A stretch of 64,000 bases of DNA from Acipenser ruthenus (taxonomy: Eukaryota; Chordata; Actinopteri; Acipenseriformes; Acipenseridae), in assembly GCF_902713425.1 (NCBI RefSeq), contig NC_081198.1, forward strand, positions 20,815,188-20,879,187, read 5' to 3'. Made by a program: the position numbers and the translations under genes. The notes beneath the pieces were generated by a model, which saw nothing but the letters and a program-made list of their open reading frames with translations, did not search any database and had not been told where the DNA came from. Positions 9,796 to 19,332 of this stretch are shown one piece after another (the first letter of the stretch is position 1; each line of letters opens with the position of its first letter).

Positions 9796-10410
9796 CCTTC
9801 AGCTGGCTCCTCCGATTAGGGTGGGAGAAGCCTCTGGACGTCCGGGTTGTCTCTCTCTACGGAAAAGAAACAACGTAAGCAGCAAATCTGGGCAGTTGAA
9901 GGAACTATTACTTTAGTCCCTGAGGAGATGGTCGCCTCGCAAGAGGGACCCCCTCCCCAGGTGAACGGTGTCCTTCCCTGGCGGAGTAGGGGGCGCTGCT
10001 TGGCACCGAGACCACGTAGGAAGAATCGTGGCTGTGACGCCTCCTCGGGGTCCGGGGCCGCCCTCTGCTCCTCCCAGATGGCGCCCTCTGCTGGGCGCCT
10101 GCTGCTCTCTCGGTCTGGATCTCGATTACAATCAAGGGCTGGGGATGAGGTCGTCTAGGTCATCAAAGGGTCCTCAAAGGTCGTCTGGATGGTAGGTCCT
10201 CCTTCTCTCTAACTCCAGGAACGTCTGGAAAAGCCGGAACCGCCTGAAAAAGAAAAAAACTGGAACCGCCTGAAAAAGAAAAAACTGCTCTCAACAGTCA
10301 ACAAAATCTTGAAAGACCCTCGGCCTGGATTGGGCAAGCCAATACCAGACTGAGCACTAGTCTTCCAAAAAGTTGCCGAGCTGAAGAAAGCCAGTTAAAA
10401 AAAAAAAAAA

Positions 10411-10580
10411 GGTACTGCAATACCGGGCCGATGCGTGGAGTGGACGGAGCAAGCCCCTGTTCCATCTCCCGATTCCAAAAATCAATTTAATATATGGTCC
10501 CCTGATAGGGGACATATCAGATATTAAACTGATAAGAACAGATACTACACTTGATCTTAGCCAAAAGGCCGAGAAGCGAT
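10411..10580 (-). pseudogene. U2 snRNA lacking its last 19 nt and 3' box, fused to K1
   Basis: U2 nt 1-170 are present, with the usual promoter region upstream (10581 onward), but the gene is cut at GGTACTGC and runs into T14 and the K1 5' UTR on the sense strand. The 3' terminal bases and 3' box are missing. There is one change at nt 67 (C to U). Because the snRNA termination signal is absent, transcription started here could run into K1. The PSE-like element is also altered in one base (GGTGGTTG for GGTGGGTG). Confidence 0.88.
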
Positions 10581-11185
10581 GGCGACTTGGCCCTTGCCCA
10601 GGGCCCCCCAGCCCGGACGGCACAGGGGGATTCAAAGGTGGTTGCAAAATTCCAAGCACAAGCAGACCCCCAAAAAACGGGCTGCTGCTTCCAGAGGGGA
10701 AATGTGCAATTTAAGCAGGAGGAAACAAAACAAAGCAAAAACACACACATAACACCAAAAACAAAACATAAACTGGCGGAGTGCGTCTTACAAATAGTCA
10801 TGCCAAGCTGCTATGCTGTGCAAGGTGCCTTGGGTAACTACAACTGTGCCTCGCTGGCTGGCTGGCTTGCTAAGAAGGTCCTGGCATAGGGACATGTTCC
10901 ACCACACTTGTCTGGTTAGCTGCATGCTCCCAGGAAACAACCTGCTGCTGTCTACATCATCACCATATGTGAATAAAAGAAAGAAAGACAGCAAGAAAGA
11001 AAGAAAGACAGCAAGAAAGAAAGAGAGAAAGAAAGAGAGAAAGAAAGAAAGAAAGAGAGAAAGAAAAAAAAAAGAAGTAAAACGGCGGGAAAACTTGCAT
11101 CAACACTGGCACTCTCCCTCCAGCAGGGGTAGACAAAATGCTCACAGGAGAGATCCAGATCTGACTTTGACCAACGTTAGAGAAA
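10581..11185 (-). repeat. U2 repeat spacer, complete
   Basis: A full spacer of about 605 bp between neighbouring U2 genes. Read on the sense strand it holds, in order: the 3' box of the upstream gene, a conserved block, the CT-rich GAAA/GAGAAA tract (about 10976-11075, here with a duplicated GACAGCAAGAAAGAAA), GGCTGGCTGG repeats, and the promoter of the next U2 (possible octamer and ZNF143-like sites, PSE-like element, then a G/C-rich run). No protein gene is seen; the Lys/Arg/Glu-rich open frames here come from the GAAA tract. Confidence 0.85.
11156..11171 (-). terminator. snRNA 3' box
   Basis: On the sense strand, GTTGGTCAAAGTCAGA begins about 14 nt past the U2 3' end. It fits the vertebrate snRNA 3' box pattern (GTTT, short gap, AAAPuNNAGA) that directs 3'-end formation by Integrator. 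The same sequence follows every U2 copy that retains its 3' end. Confidence 0.75.
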
Positions 11186-11374
11186 GGTGTGCACCGTTCC
11201 CGGAGGTACTGCAATACCGGGCCGATGCGTGGAGTGGACGGAGCAAGCCCCTGTTCCATCTCCCGATTCCAAAAATCAATTTAATATATGGTCCCCTGAT
11301 AGGGGACGTATCAGATATTAAACTGATAAGAACAGATACTACACTTGATCTTAGCCAAAAGGCCGAGAAGCGAT
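11186..11374 (-). ncRNA. U2: U2 spliceosomal snRNA, intact (consensus copy)
   Basis: 189 nt, with 5' end ATCGCTTCTCGG at 11374. U2 pairs with the intron branch site through GTAGTA (nt 34-39 region) and with U6 through its 5' end. Visible parts: stem I region, branch recognition loop, stem IIa (GTCCCC with GGGGAC), Sm site GATTTTTGG, and 3' stem-loops III and IV (CCCGGTATTGCAGTACCTCCGGG). Compared with human U2 as I recall it, stem IIa and stem IV differ by paired changes (UC/GA to CC/GG; U-A to C-G), which preserve pairing and argue for function. The promoter lies at higher coordinates and the 3' box at lower ones. I take this as the array consensus for comparing other copies. Confidence 0.96.
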
Positions 11375-11423
11375 GGCGACTTGGCCCTTGCCCGGGGCCC
11401 CCCAGCCTGGACGGCACAGGGGG

Positions 11424-11438
11424 ATTCAAAGGTGGGTG
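11424..11438 (-). promoter_or_regulatory. Probable PSE of the U2 promoter
   Basis: CACCCACCTTTGAAT lies at -50 to -64 from the U2 start, the position at which SNAPc binds the proximal sequence element of vertebrate Pol II snRNA genes. The CACC and TTGAAT parts resemble PSEs of other vertebrate U2 genes. No TATA box follows at -25, where the sequence is G/C-rich, as expected for a Pol II rather than a Pol III snRNA promoter. It recurs at the same offset in each unit; the copy before the U2 at 33349-33537 reads CACCAATGAAT in this core. Confidence 0.6.
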
Positions 11439-11581
11439 CAAAATTCCAAGCACAAGCAGACCCCCAAAAAACGGGCTGCTGCTTCCAGAGGGGAAATGTG
11501 CAATTTAAGCAGGAGAAAACAAAACAAAGCAAAAACACACACATAACACCAAAAACAAAACATAAACTGGCGGAGTGCGTC

Positions 11582-11639
11582 TTACAAATAGTCATGCCAA
11601 GCTGCTATGCTGTGCAAGGTGCCTTGGGTAACTACAACT
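11582..11639 (-). promoter_or_regulatory. Possible distal sequence element (octamer-like, ZNF143-like)
   Basis: At about -208 to -215 the sequence TTACAAAT resembles a degenerate octamer, and at about -257 to -265 ACTACAACT resembles the core of a ZNF143/Staf site. Both lie where the DSE enhancer of snRNA genes is expected (around -220). Matches are imperfect, so this is tentative. The block is conserved in all complete spacers. Confidence 0.35.
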
Positions 11640-11978
11640 GTGCCTCGCTGGCTGGCTGGCTGGCTGGCTAAGAAGGACCTGGCATAGGGACATGTTCCAC
11701 CACACTTGTCTGGTTAGCTGCATGCTCCCAGGAAACAACCTGCTGCTGTCTACATCATCACCATATGTGAATAAAAGAAAGAAAGACAGCAAGAAAGAAA
11801 GAGAGAAAGAAAGAAAGAAAGAGAGAAAGAAAGAGAGAAAGAAAGAAAGAGAGAAAGAAAAAAAAAGAAGTAAAACGGCGGGAAAACTTGCATCAACACT
11901 GGCACTCTCCCTCCAGCAGGGGTAGACAAAATGCTCACAGGAGAGATCCAGATCTGACTTTGACCAACGTTAGAGAAA

Positions 11979-12114
11979 GGTGTGCACCGTTCCCGGAGGT
12001 ACTGCAATACCGGGCCGATGCGTGGAGTGGACGGAGCAAGCCCCTGTTCCATCTCCCGATTCCAAAAATCAATTTAATATATGGTCCCCTGATAGGGGAC
12101 GTATCAGATATTAA
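11979..12114 (-). pseudogene. U2 snRNA 3' part, K2 3' flank
   Basis: U2 nt 54-189 with consensus sequence, cut at TTAA (12111-12114) by the 3' end of K2. No U2 promoter or 5' end is attached. Confidence 0.9.
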
Positions 12115-12763
12115 TACTCTTTTATTGAGATTTTACATTTTTTACATTTACACCCATTCGTTTTTTTCATTCATTTTACATTTCTTTTAAAGATGACATT
12201 CATGCATACAGACATACATTTTGTTTTAAAAGCATTTAAAATACATTTAAAAACACCAAGACAATTGTGCTTTGTACATGGTTAAAACAGACACAGATTA
12301 AAATCAACATGAAAAAAACCTGTGCTGCTTTAAAAGTGACTGGAAAAAAAGAACCATCTATAAAAAACCAGTGTTTGTGAGGGCCGGGGAGTGCTCTCTA
12401 AAAAAGTTCAAAAGTGAACATAAAACTAGATCTAAAACAGGGACAGGGGAAAAGGGACAGTGTATAGAACAGTGAGTTAAAATTCTAAAATTTTAAAACA
12501 CTTAAAATGTAACTTTTAATAGTTTACATTAAAAATCTTAAAGATACATAAAACAAAACAAAACAAAATCAAATAAAACATTCAACGTAAATCAAATAAA
12601 AGTCAATAAAACTGAAACAAAAAGACTACATAAAACCAGGGCACCGTTGAAAAACGGTCATGCCAGCTAAAAAGGGCGGAATGCTGGCATGACAAAATAA
12701 ATAAAAGGCTTAGCGGTGCCCCGTAGTCCCGCTCCTAGGAGCTAGCGGTTCCAGTTTTTTCCT

Positions 12764-15700
12764 TTATTCCATCTTCACGTCCTGAAGTCCGGCGATCCTC
12801 CACTCCGCGCAGGCCTTGTCCTTCCCGAGGGTCCGGATGTCCAGAATTACAAAGTCCTTGATAAGAGTTTGTGCCCTTCTGGTCGTGGTGATAGTGTCTA
12901 GCTCCTGCTTGTGATAGACACAGACGTTACAGCCTTCCCACAGGATCTGCTTGACAACATTGATGACACGCCAAACGCACTTAGCTGTGCTGGTAGCGAT
13001 TCCTCCCGCAGGCCCATAGAGCACAGTCTCAGCGGTCATCTTGGCCGTGTCAGCAAACCTGTTTAGGAAGACAGAGACAGAGAGCCAGACACTGCCAGCC
13101 ACATCACACTCCCAGAAGATATGGGCTGGTGTTTCTCTCTTGCGGCACTTTGCATAGGGGCATGTTTCTACTTGGGCTAGTCCCCTCCTGAACATGAACG
13201 CTCGAGTGGGGAGTGCACTGTGGACGGTGTTCCATGCTATATCCTTCTGGACATTACTGAGGCAGCTGTGAGACACATTCTCCCAGATTTTTTGGCTTTG
13301 GGTGAGGGAGAAAGTAGCTACTTTTTCAATTTCCTGGGAACCGGCAAGATATTTAGTTACAGCCTTGTATTCCCAGGAGGCCAATTTTGCTTTATCTAAG
13401 CCCAATTTATATATAGTGTCCCTTAAGGTTCTATAATACAATGGGGGGTCCCAGGAGTACGGCACGGTGTTATCAATAGTGCAGAGGCCCAAGGCCCTGA
13501 GACAGGTGGCAAAATAGAAACGATTCATGTAACATACCTTCCTGTCCAGGGCCTGGATGTTCTTGATAGTTTGCGTGAGCCCCTGCACTCGGGTGAGCTG
13601 CACAACGTCCGGGACCCCCTTACCTCCCTTCTTGTCGGCTTTACTCAGGGTGGCTCGCTTTACCCTCTCCATCTTGCTGCCCCAGATAAAGCGGTGGATA
13701 ATGCGGTCCACCACTTTTTTGGTGGTCCTGTCTGGGGGAAAGATTTTTCCTACATAAGAGAGGATGGGGAACAGTATAGACTTGGTTATTAATACTCTAC
13801 CCGTCATTGTTAAGGATCTTGTGCTCCATCCGCCAATCTTTTTACGGACCTGGTTAATGGCCGCCGTCCAGCTCTGGGCCCCCGAGCTATTGTTCTCGAA
13901 AATGAGGCCCAGAATCTTGATTTTGTCCTTTTTGACAGGGTACATGTCCGACAGTTCCCTATCTACCTGCCAATTTTTAGACACGTAGACTTCGCTCTTG
14001 GACTTATTAATCACTGCCCCGGTCGCCGTGCAGTACTTCTCAAGGATATTACTAATCCGAGGTACCGACGATGTGTTGGTGCAAATGAGTGACACATCGT
14101 CCATATATGCTGTTGTTTTGACCTGGACCCCGTTGGATCCAGGCAGCTGGAAACCAGTTATATTGGTATCCCTACGAATTGCCTGCAGGAGGGGTTCAAT
14201 GCACACGACATATAGCAGTGGGGATAGTGGGCAACCCTGTCTGACCCCTGACTGGATAGATATTTTACCAGTCAGGTGCCTGTTCACCAAGACTCGGGTA
14301 CTAATGTTTGTATAGATGGTTTTAACCCACTCCCTAAGTCCAGGAGCGAATTTCATCTGGTCCATCACTTTGTACATATATTCATGGCTTACCCTATCGA
14401 ACGCCTTCTCCTGGTCAAGGTTGAACAGGCAGAGGGGATGGTTCCGTTCTCTAGAATAAGCCAGAATGTCCCTTGTTAACATTAAAATATCCGTGATGGA
14501 CCTCCCTGGGACGCCACAAGCCTGGTCGGGGCCAATGACCAAAGGGAGGTGTACTTGTAGCCGGAGCATCAGAGCTTTGGCTAGTATCTTGTAATCCACG
14601 CAAAGGAGGCTGATTGGGCGCCAATTCCGTAGATCTTTAACTTCCCCTTTCTTATGAAGGAGAGTAATTACACTCTCCCGCATAGAAGGGCCCAACCGCT
14701 TCTCCCTGTAGACCGCTCTGTAGACCTCCGCTAAATGGACTTTTAGCGTGTCCCAAAAAAGATGGTAATACTCACCCGGGATGCCATCTGGACCTGGCGT
14801 CTTACCGGTGTTCATGGTCTTAACCGCCTGGGTGAGCTCCTCCAGCGTGAGTTCTGGGTCCTTCTCCTCCTCCTCCTCCTCGTCCCGCACTGAGTCAGGC
14901 TCCAACTGGCTCAGGAACCACTCTATCAGGGTGTCATCTGTAGCTTTGATGTTATACAGGTCCCTATAGAAGTTCTCTACCACTTTTTTCACTCCCTCAC
15001 TATCCTCTACTATCCTCCCCCTGCTGTCGAGCATGGAGGACATCAAGTGCCGCTTCTCCCTCGTTTTCTGGAAGAAGAAGCGAGTACACTTTTCGTCTTC
15101 CTCCATTTTTTGCACTTTTGCATTGTGCATGACCTTTCGTTGTTCCTCCCTACAAAGCACTGAAAGATCTAGCTTGGTCTGGGCTATCTCGTCGCTTACA
15201 GGGAACCCCCGAAGCTGAAGCAGGCTCAGACGCTGGAGGGCAGCATTCAGGTATTTATATTTGGCCCTCCTTTCTTTTGCTTTCCTCTTGCCTGCTGCTA
15301 TGAAATAACCCTTAGTTCTCATTTTGACCATCTCCCACCACTCTATAGGGGAGTTGAATAGGTCACGCAAAGTGGTCCACTCAACAAGCCTGCTCTTATA
15401 GGCTGCAGCTATGGAGGGGTCATCGAGTAAGGAGGTGTTTAATTTCCAGACCCCTGACCCCATCTGGGAGGTCTGAGGGACCTGCAATGTTACCTGCAGG
15501 AGCCTATGGTCAGAGAAGAAGACGGCCTGGGTGTCTACTGCCGTCTTCGTAAGGGAGCTGGTATGCAGGACGAGATCTATACGGGAGAAGGAGGTCCCAG
15601 ATGAGCTCACCCAGGTAAAGGGAGGCACCAGGTCCTTACCTGCATCACACAGGGAGAAATCAGATATTACAGAGGACAAAACTCTACTAGAGCGGTCGTT

Positions 15701-16210
15701 GCGTGGCCTGCTCCGGTCTACGTCCCTCAGAGCACAATTGAAGTCACCTGACACGATGACGGGTACGTTCCCCAGCAGGAGTGGACGCAGCTGTGGAAAA
15801 AATTGAACTCTTTCGTTTTGGTTAGTGGGTGCGTAGACATTGACCAGTCTGAGGGGAGTGTTGTTGTATGTCACATCCACGCTCAGAATTCTACCAGGTT
15901 CTACCTCCCTGCTGCTGCGGGAGGCAATAAATGGGTTTTTAAACAGGATACCTACTCCGTCGGCTCTGGCTATGTTGGAGCCCGACCAGAAGGAGTCCCC
16001 CAGGGTCCAACTCTCCTTCAGGTCCCTATAATCAGGGCTCGACGAAATACCACACTCCTGCAGAAAGATGAGATCTGCTTTCAAGTTAGCTAGATAGTTT
16101 AGTACATCAAATCTTTTTTGTGTCTCCCTGATGCTCCTGACATTAACAGACACACATATCAGGGCCATCAGGGTAGCTAACAAGAAAAGGAGTCGCTGCG
16201 TCCACCCCAT
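12764..16210 (-). CDS. K2 ORF2: APE endonuclease / reverse transcriptase
   Basis: 1148 residues, complete. It differs from K1 ORF2 by one extra Glu in the acidic run before PELTLEELTQ (about residue 446) and a few substitutions (for example Arg to Cys in EGCNVCVY near the C-terminus). The endonuclease, YMDD and CCHC residues are all kept. ORF1 ends 172 nt upstream rather than 5 nt because of the ORF1 frame change, so reinitiation coupling may be weaker in this copy. Confidence 0.92.
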   Translation of the reverse strand: MGWTQRLLFLLATLMALICVSVNVRSIRETQKRFDVLNYLANLKADLIFLQECGISSSPDYRDLKESWTLGDSFWSGSNIARADGVGILFKNPFIASRSSREVEPGRILSVDVTYNNTPLRLVNVYAPTNQNERVQFFPQLRPLLLGNVPVIVSGDFNCALRDVDRSRPRNDRSSRVLSSVISDFSLCDAGKDLVPPFTWVSSSGTSFSRIDLVLHTSSLTKTAVDTQAVFFSDHRLLQVTLQVPQTSQMGSGVWKLNTSLLDDPSIAAAYKSRLVEWTTLRDLFNSPIEWWEMVKMRTKGYFIAAGKRKAKERRAKYKYLNAALQRLSLLQLRGFPVSDEIAQTKLDLSVLCREEQRKVMHNAKVQKMEEDEKCTRFFFQKTREKRHLMSSMLDSRGRIVEDSEGVKKVVENFYRDLYNIKATDDTLIEWFLSQLEPDSVRDEEEEEEKDPELTLEELTQAVKTMNTGKTPGPDGIPGEYYHLFWDTLKVHLAEVYRAVYREKRLGPSMRESVITLLHKKGEVKDLRNWRPISLLCVDYKILAKALMLRLQVHLPLVIGPDQACGVPGRSITDILMLTRDILAYSRERNHPLCLFNLDQEKAFDRVSHEYMYKVMDQMKFAPGLREWVKTIYTNISTRVLVNRHLTGKISIQSGVRQGCPLSPLLYVVCIEPLLQAIRRDTNITGFQLPGSNGVQVKTTAYMDDVSLICTNTSSVPRISNILEKYCTATGAVINKSKSEVYVSKNWQVDRELSDMYPVKKDKIKILGLIFENNSSGAQSWTAAINQVRKKIGGWSTRSLTMTGRVLITKSILFPILSYVGKIFPPDRTTKKVVDRIIHRFIWGSKMERVKRATLSKADKKGGKGVPDVVQLTRVQGLTQTIKNIQALDRKVCYMNRFYFATCLRALGLCTIDNTVPYSWDPPLYYRTLRDTIYKLGLDKAKLASWEYKAVTKYLAGSQEIEKVATFSLTQSQKIWENVSHSCLSNVQKDIAWNTVHSALPTRAFMFRRGLAQVETCPYAKCRKRETPAHIFWECDVAGSVWLSVSVFLNRFADTAKMTAETVLYGPAGGIATSTAKCVWRVINVVKQILWEGCNVCVYHKQELDTITTTRRAQTLIKDFVILDIRTLGKDKACAEWRIAGLQDVKME

Positions 16211-16382
16211 AGCGACTATGATTGGGAGGTCGGGACACTCTTCCTACTCTTAGCTCTACGCTTGCTTCGAGGGGGCTTGGGCTTATTTGCAACTCCCATC
16301 ACCCCTGAGAAGGTACTCACTGCTGCCTCGTCCAAGAAGGCACCGTCTTTGTATGCACAGTACGTGGAGTTGTTTGGGCTAT

Positions 16383-18161
16383 TCAACTCCCCACAAGGTA
16401 AGTCTGGTGGAACTTGCTCAGGGCCCCTCGGAACGTGTGGGTCAGCTTTGTCCTGGGGGGGGTTATGACAGACAGCATTCTTTGGCTGTTACCGTCTGTT
16501 GAATTGGAGCTGTTAGCAGACTTCTGGCTTACCGCGTCCAGGGGTATTCCCATGTCCTCCAGTGCTGTATCTAGGAGGACCTCTAGGGGGCCCCTGGTTT
16601 TGCCCATACAAGGGAGGGGGTCAAGGATGCTTTGAAGGGAGGCCCTTCGCTTGAAGAGGGTCATTGCTACCGAGGTACTGCTGGTCAGGGAAGGTGTTGA
16701 CCCCGACCTCTCCCTCGGTGCATTAGTGAACACCTCTTCTGCGAGGTGTGCTAGGGTTTGTGCCAACGACTGGGAAGGCTGGCTGGGGATGCCCTGGCTG
16801 GCTGCTACCTGTCCACTAGGCGGCAGTGTAGCCGTCCCACTCGCCTCCGTCTCTGCCTGCGAGGGCAAGACTGGGGACTTTGTGTGGACATTAGCTGGTT
16901 TTGGATCTATGGGGGCCACCTGCAACTTGCTGTCTTTGATCCTGATCTTCTTTCTTTTCCCCCCCTCGTCTCTACCCTTTCTTTTCCCCACCCTCTGCTG
17001 GTTCTTCACTCCCTTCCCCTCCTTCTCACTCTCACTTTCACTGTCGCTTTCGCTTTCCTCCCCCACGGACTCAATCCTTATGGCGTCATAACGAGAGCCG
17101 AGGGGGAGTGCTGGCGCTGAGAGGGCCCTACTCAGGGGGGGGCCGCTGCTGGGTCCGGGCTCCCTCCCTGCCTCGTGTTCTGCATCAGAGGAGCTACTGG
17201 AGGAGCTAGTGGAGTAGCTGTTGTACTCTCTCTCTGGGCTGGGGGAAGGGGTCCTCGTAAAACGGGACATGTCTCGGGGGCGGGGGGGTGAGGGGGGTGC
17301 TGGTGATGATGGTGGTGCTGGAGTCTGGGTCTTGGATACTGTTGGTGGTGATGTGGACTGATCTTTGTTACTTGCTCCCTCTTCCTGCTCAGGCCTAGGC
17401 TTGTTCGTGTTTGCCTTGCTGGCTCTGGCCATGTTTGCATAGGAAGAGGGGCAGTCCTTAAACAGGTGCCCCTTCTTTCCACACAAATTGCACTGCCTCT
17501 CTTCTCTGCAGTGGCTGGTCTCGTGGGGGGCGCCGCAGTTCCTGCACTTGACTACAGTACACGCGGCCGCCAGGTGTCCTAATTCCCCACATTTCCTGCA
17601 GAGTTTTGGCATCCCATTATAGAATACCAGCCCTCTGTTGGGCCCTAACACTATGGAGTTTGGAATGTGGCGGACGCCTCCAATGCCCGCTGGATCAACA
17701 TTAAGGCGTACCAGCCACTTTCTGGCTCCTGTCCAAACCCCATCTTCATCTGTAATTTTCCTCACTTCTGATGACACCCTCCCATAGCGGTTAAGCCATG
17801 TTGTAATATCATAGTCGCTAACAGCCTCATTGAAAAATTGGACAGTAACAACTTTCATTTCTCTGTCTGTCAGTGCATCCACACAAAATTCTTTGTATGG
17901 AGCGAGATATTTATTCTCCCCCCAAAAGGACCACATTTCTTGTAACTTTTGGGGGTTCCTAAAACTGACCTCAAACACTTCCTTAAGCCCTGGCAATTTC
18001 ACCAAACAATTCAAGTCAGAAGGGGAAAAACCCATACCCCTCTGAAGAATGGTCTGGCTGAACTCCAGTCTCGTCAGTCCTGGTTCCGTTTCCTCTTGCT
18101 GGGTCCTTGTGAAGCGCACCGCATTGTGCCTCCTGGTCTCCTGGGTTGGCCGGAAAGCCAT
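16383..18161 (-). CDS. K2 ORF1, C-terminus altered by a C-run length change
   Basis: 592 residues. The N-terminal domain and three CCHC knuckles are intact. The sense-strand C run at 16455-16462 has 8 bases rather than 9 or 12, so the last 78 or so residues of the normal protein are replaced by about 20 unrelated ones (ending in YLVGS). The lost part includes the basic KRRAKSRKS tail. Otherwise close to K1 (T-Q-Q-E-E near residue 20), showing these two copies are sister types compared with K3-K6 (N-K-Q-D-E). Confidence 0.85.
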   Translation of the reverse strand: MAFRPTQETRRHNAVRFTRTQQEETEPGLTRLEFSQTILQRGMGFSPSDLNCLVKLPGLKEVFEVSFRNPQKLQEMWSFWGENKYLAPYKEFCVDALTDREMKVVTVQFFNEAVSDYDITTWLNRYGRVSSEVRKITDEDGVWTGARKWLVRLNVDPAGIGGVRHIPNSIVLGPNRGLVFYNGMPKLCRKCGELGHLAAACTVVKCRNCGAPHETSHCREERQCNLCGKKGHLFKDCPSSYANMARASKANTNKPRPEQEEGASNKDQSTSPPTVSKTQTPAPPSSPAPPSPPRPRDMSRFTRTPSPSPEREYNSYSTSSSSSSSDAEHEAGREPGPSSGPPLSRALSAPALPLGSRYDAIRIESVGEESESDSESESEKEGKGVKNQQRVGKRKGRDEGGKRKKIRIKDSKLQVAPIDPKPANVHTKSPVLPSQAETEASGTATLPPSGQVAASQGIPSQPSQSLAQTLAHLAEEVFTNAPRERSGSTPSLTSSTSVAMTLFKRRASLQSILDPLPCMGKTRGPLEVLLDTALEDMGIPLDAVSQKSANSSNSTDGNSQRMLSVITPPRTKLTHTFRGALSKFHQTYLVGS

Positions 18162-18460
18162 CCTTCAGCTGGCTCCTCCGATTGGGGTGGGAGAAGCCTC
18201 TGGACGTCCGGGTTGTCTCTCTCTATGGAAAAGAGACAACGTAAGCAGCAAATCTGGGCAGTTGAAGGAACTATTACTTTAGTCCCTGAGGAGATAGTCG
18301 CCTCGCAAGAGGGACCCCCTCCCCAGGTGAACGGTGTCCTTCCCTGGCGGAGTAGGGGGTGCTGCTTGGCACCGAGACCACGTAGGAAGAATCGTGGCTG
18401 TGACGCCTCCTCGGGGTCCGGGGCCGCCCTCTGCTCCTCCCAGATGGCACCCTCTGCTGG

Positions 18461-18542
18461 GATATTAAACTGATAAGAACAGATATTAAACTGATAAGAA
18501 CAGATACTACACTTGATCTTAGCCAAAAGGCCGAGAAGCGAT
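18461..18542 (-). pseudogene. U2 snRNA 5' fragment with a 21-bp tandem duplication
   Basis: U2 nt 1-61 followed on the sense strand by a second copy of the 21-nt segment ending at nt 61 (18461-18481 repeats 18482-18502 exactly), then K2. The promoter side is intact. Without nt 62-189 and the 3' box it cannot form U2; transcription would enter K2. Confidence 0.88.
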
Positions 18543-19143
18543 GGCGACTTGGCCCTTGCCCGGGGCCCCCCAGCCCGGACGGCACAGGGGGATTCAAAGG
18601 TGGGTGCAAAATTCCAAGCACAAGCAGACCCCCAAAAAACGGGCTGCTGCTTCCAGAGGGGAAATGTGCAATTTAAGCAGGAGAAAACAAAACAAAGCAA
18701 AAACACACACATAACACCAAAAACAAAACATAAACTGGCGGAGTGCGTCTTACAAATAGTCATGCCAAGCTGCTATGCTGTGCAAGGTGCCTTGGGTAAC
18801 TACAACTGTGCCTCGCTGGCTGGCTGGCTTGCTAAGAAGGTCCTGGCATAGGGACATGTTCCACCACACTTGTCTGGTTAGCTGCATGCTCCCAGGAAAC
18901 AACTTGCTGCTGTCTACATCATCACCACATGTGAATAAAAGAAAGAAAGACAGCAAGAAAGAAAGAGAGAAAGAAAGAGAGAAAGAGAGAAAGAAAGAGA
19001 GAAAGAAAGAAAGAGAGAAAGAAAAAAAAAAGAAGTAAAACGGCGGGAAAACTTGCATCAACACTGGCACTCTCCCTCCAGCAGGGGTAGACAAAATGCT
19101 CACAGGAGAGATCCAGATCTGACTTTGACCAACGTTAGAGAAA
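18543..19143 (-). repeat. U2 repeat spacer, complete
   Basis: About 601 bp, standard plan, GAAA tract about 18937-19032. No other gene seen. Confidence 0.85.
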
Positions 19144-19332
19144 GGTGTGCACCGTTCCCGGAGGTACTGCAATACCGGGCCGATGCGTGGAGTGGACGGA
19201 GCAAGCCCCTGTTCCATCTCCCGATTCCAAAAATCAATTTAATATATGGTCCCCTGATAGGGGACGTATCAGATATTAAACTGATAAGAACAGATACTAC
19301 ACTTGATCTTAGCCAAAAGGCCGAGAAGCGAT
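19144..19332 (-). ncRNA. U2: U2 snRNA, intact
   Basis: 189 nt matching the consensus copy throughout. Its promoter block differs slightly in the G/C-rich run next to the start (CGGGCCCCCCGAGCCC on the plus strand rather than CGGGGCCCCCCAGCCC). PSE-like element and 3' box are unchanged. Likely functional. Confidence 0.95.

Larger units (their letters stand above)
3750..10410 (-). mobile_element. K1: Keno-like Tx1-clade LINE in U2, both ORFs open
   Basis: A near full-length element: 3' UTR 3750-4396, ORF2 4397-7840, ORF1 7846-9795, then a 5' UTR that lacks about the first 135 nt. It has no poly(A) tail; the RNA end is AATAAAAGAGTA followed directly by U2 nt 54. The 5' junction is unusual: the truncated 5' UTR meets a 14-nt A run (plus strand, 10397-10410), and then U2 nt 170. 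U2 is therefore present upstream as nt 1-170 and downstream as nt 54-189, which reads as a target duplication of about 117 bp. Assignment to Keno rests on clade features (APE plus RT plus CCHC, ORF1 with knuckles) and the U2 target; the family match itself was not searched. Confidence 0.88.
11375..11978 (-). repeat. U2 repeat spacer, complete
   Basis: About 604 bp, same plan as the neighbouring spacer, but with the variant GGCTGGCTAAGAAGGACC in place of GGCTTGCTAAGAAGGTCC. The variant is also found at 24260-24280 and at the 5' junctions of K0, K3, K4, K5 and K6, so it marks the spacer type into which the full-length Keno copies are joined. The GAAA tract spans about 11773-11868. Confidence 0.85.
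12115..18460 (-). mobile_element. K2: Keno-like LINE in U2, 5'-truncated UTR
   Basis: 3' UTR 12115-12763, ORF2 12764-16210, ORF1 16383-18161, and only about the last 300 nt of the 5' UTR. About 434 nt of 5' UTR are missing, a typical 5' truncation. The 5' junction lies within U2: CCTCTGCTGG meets a 21-bp U2 segment that is repeated twice in tandem before U2 continues to its 5' end. Unlike K3, K4 and K6, this insertion destroys its U2 target, leaving only nt 1-61 upstream. Confidence 0.88.
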
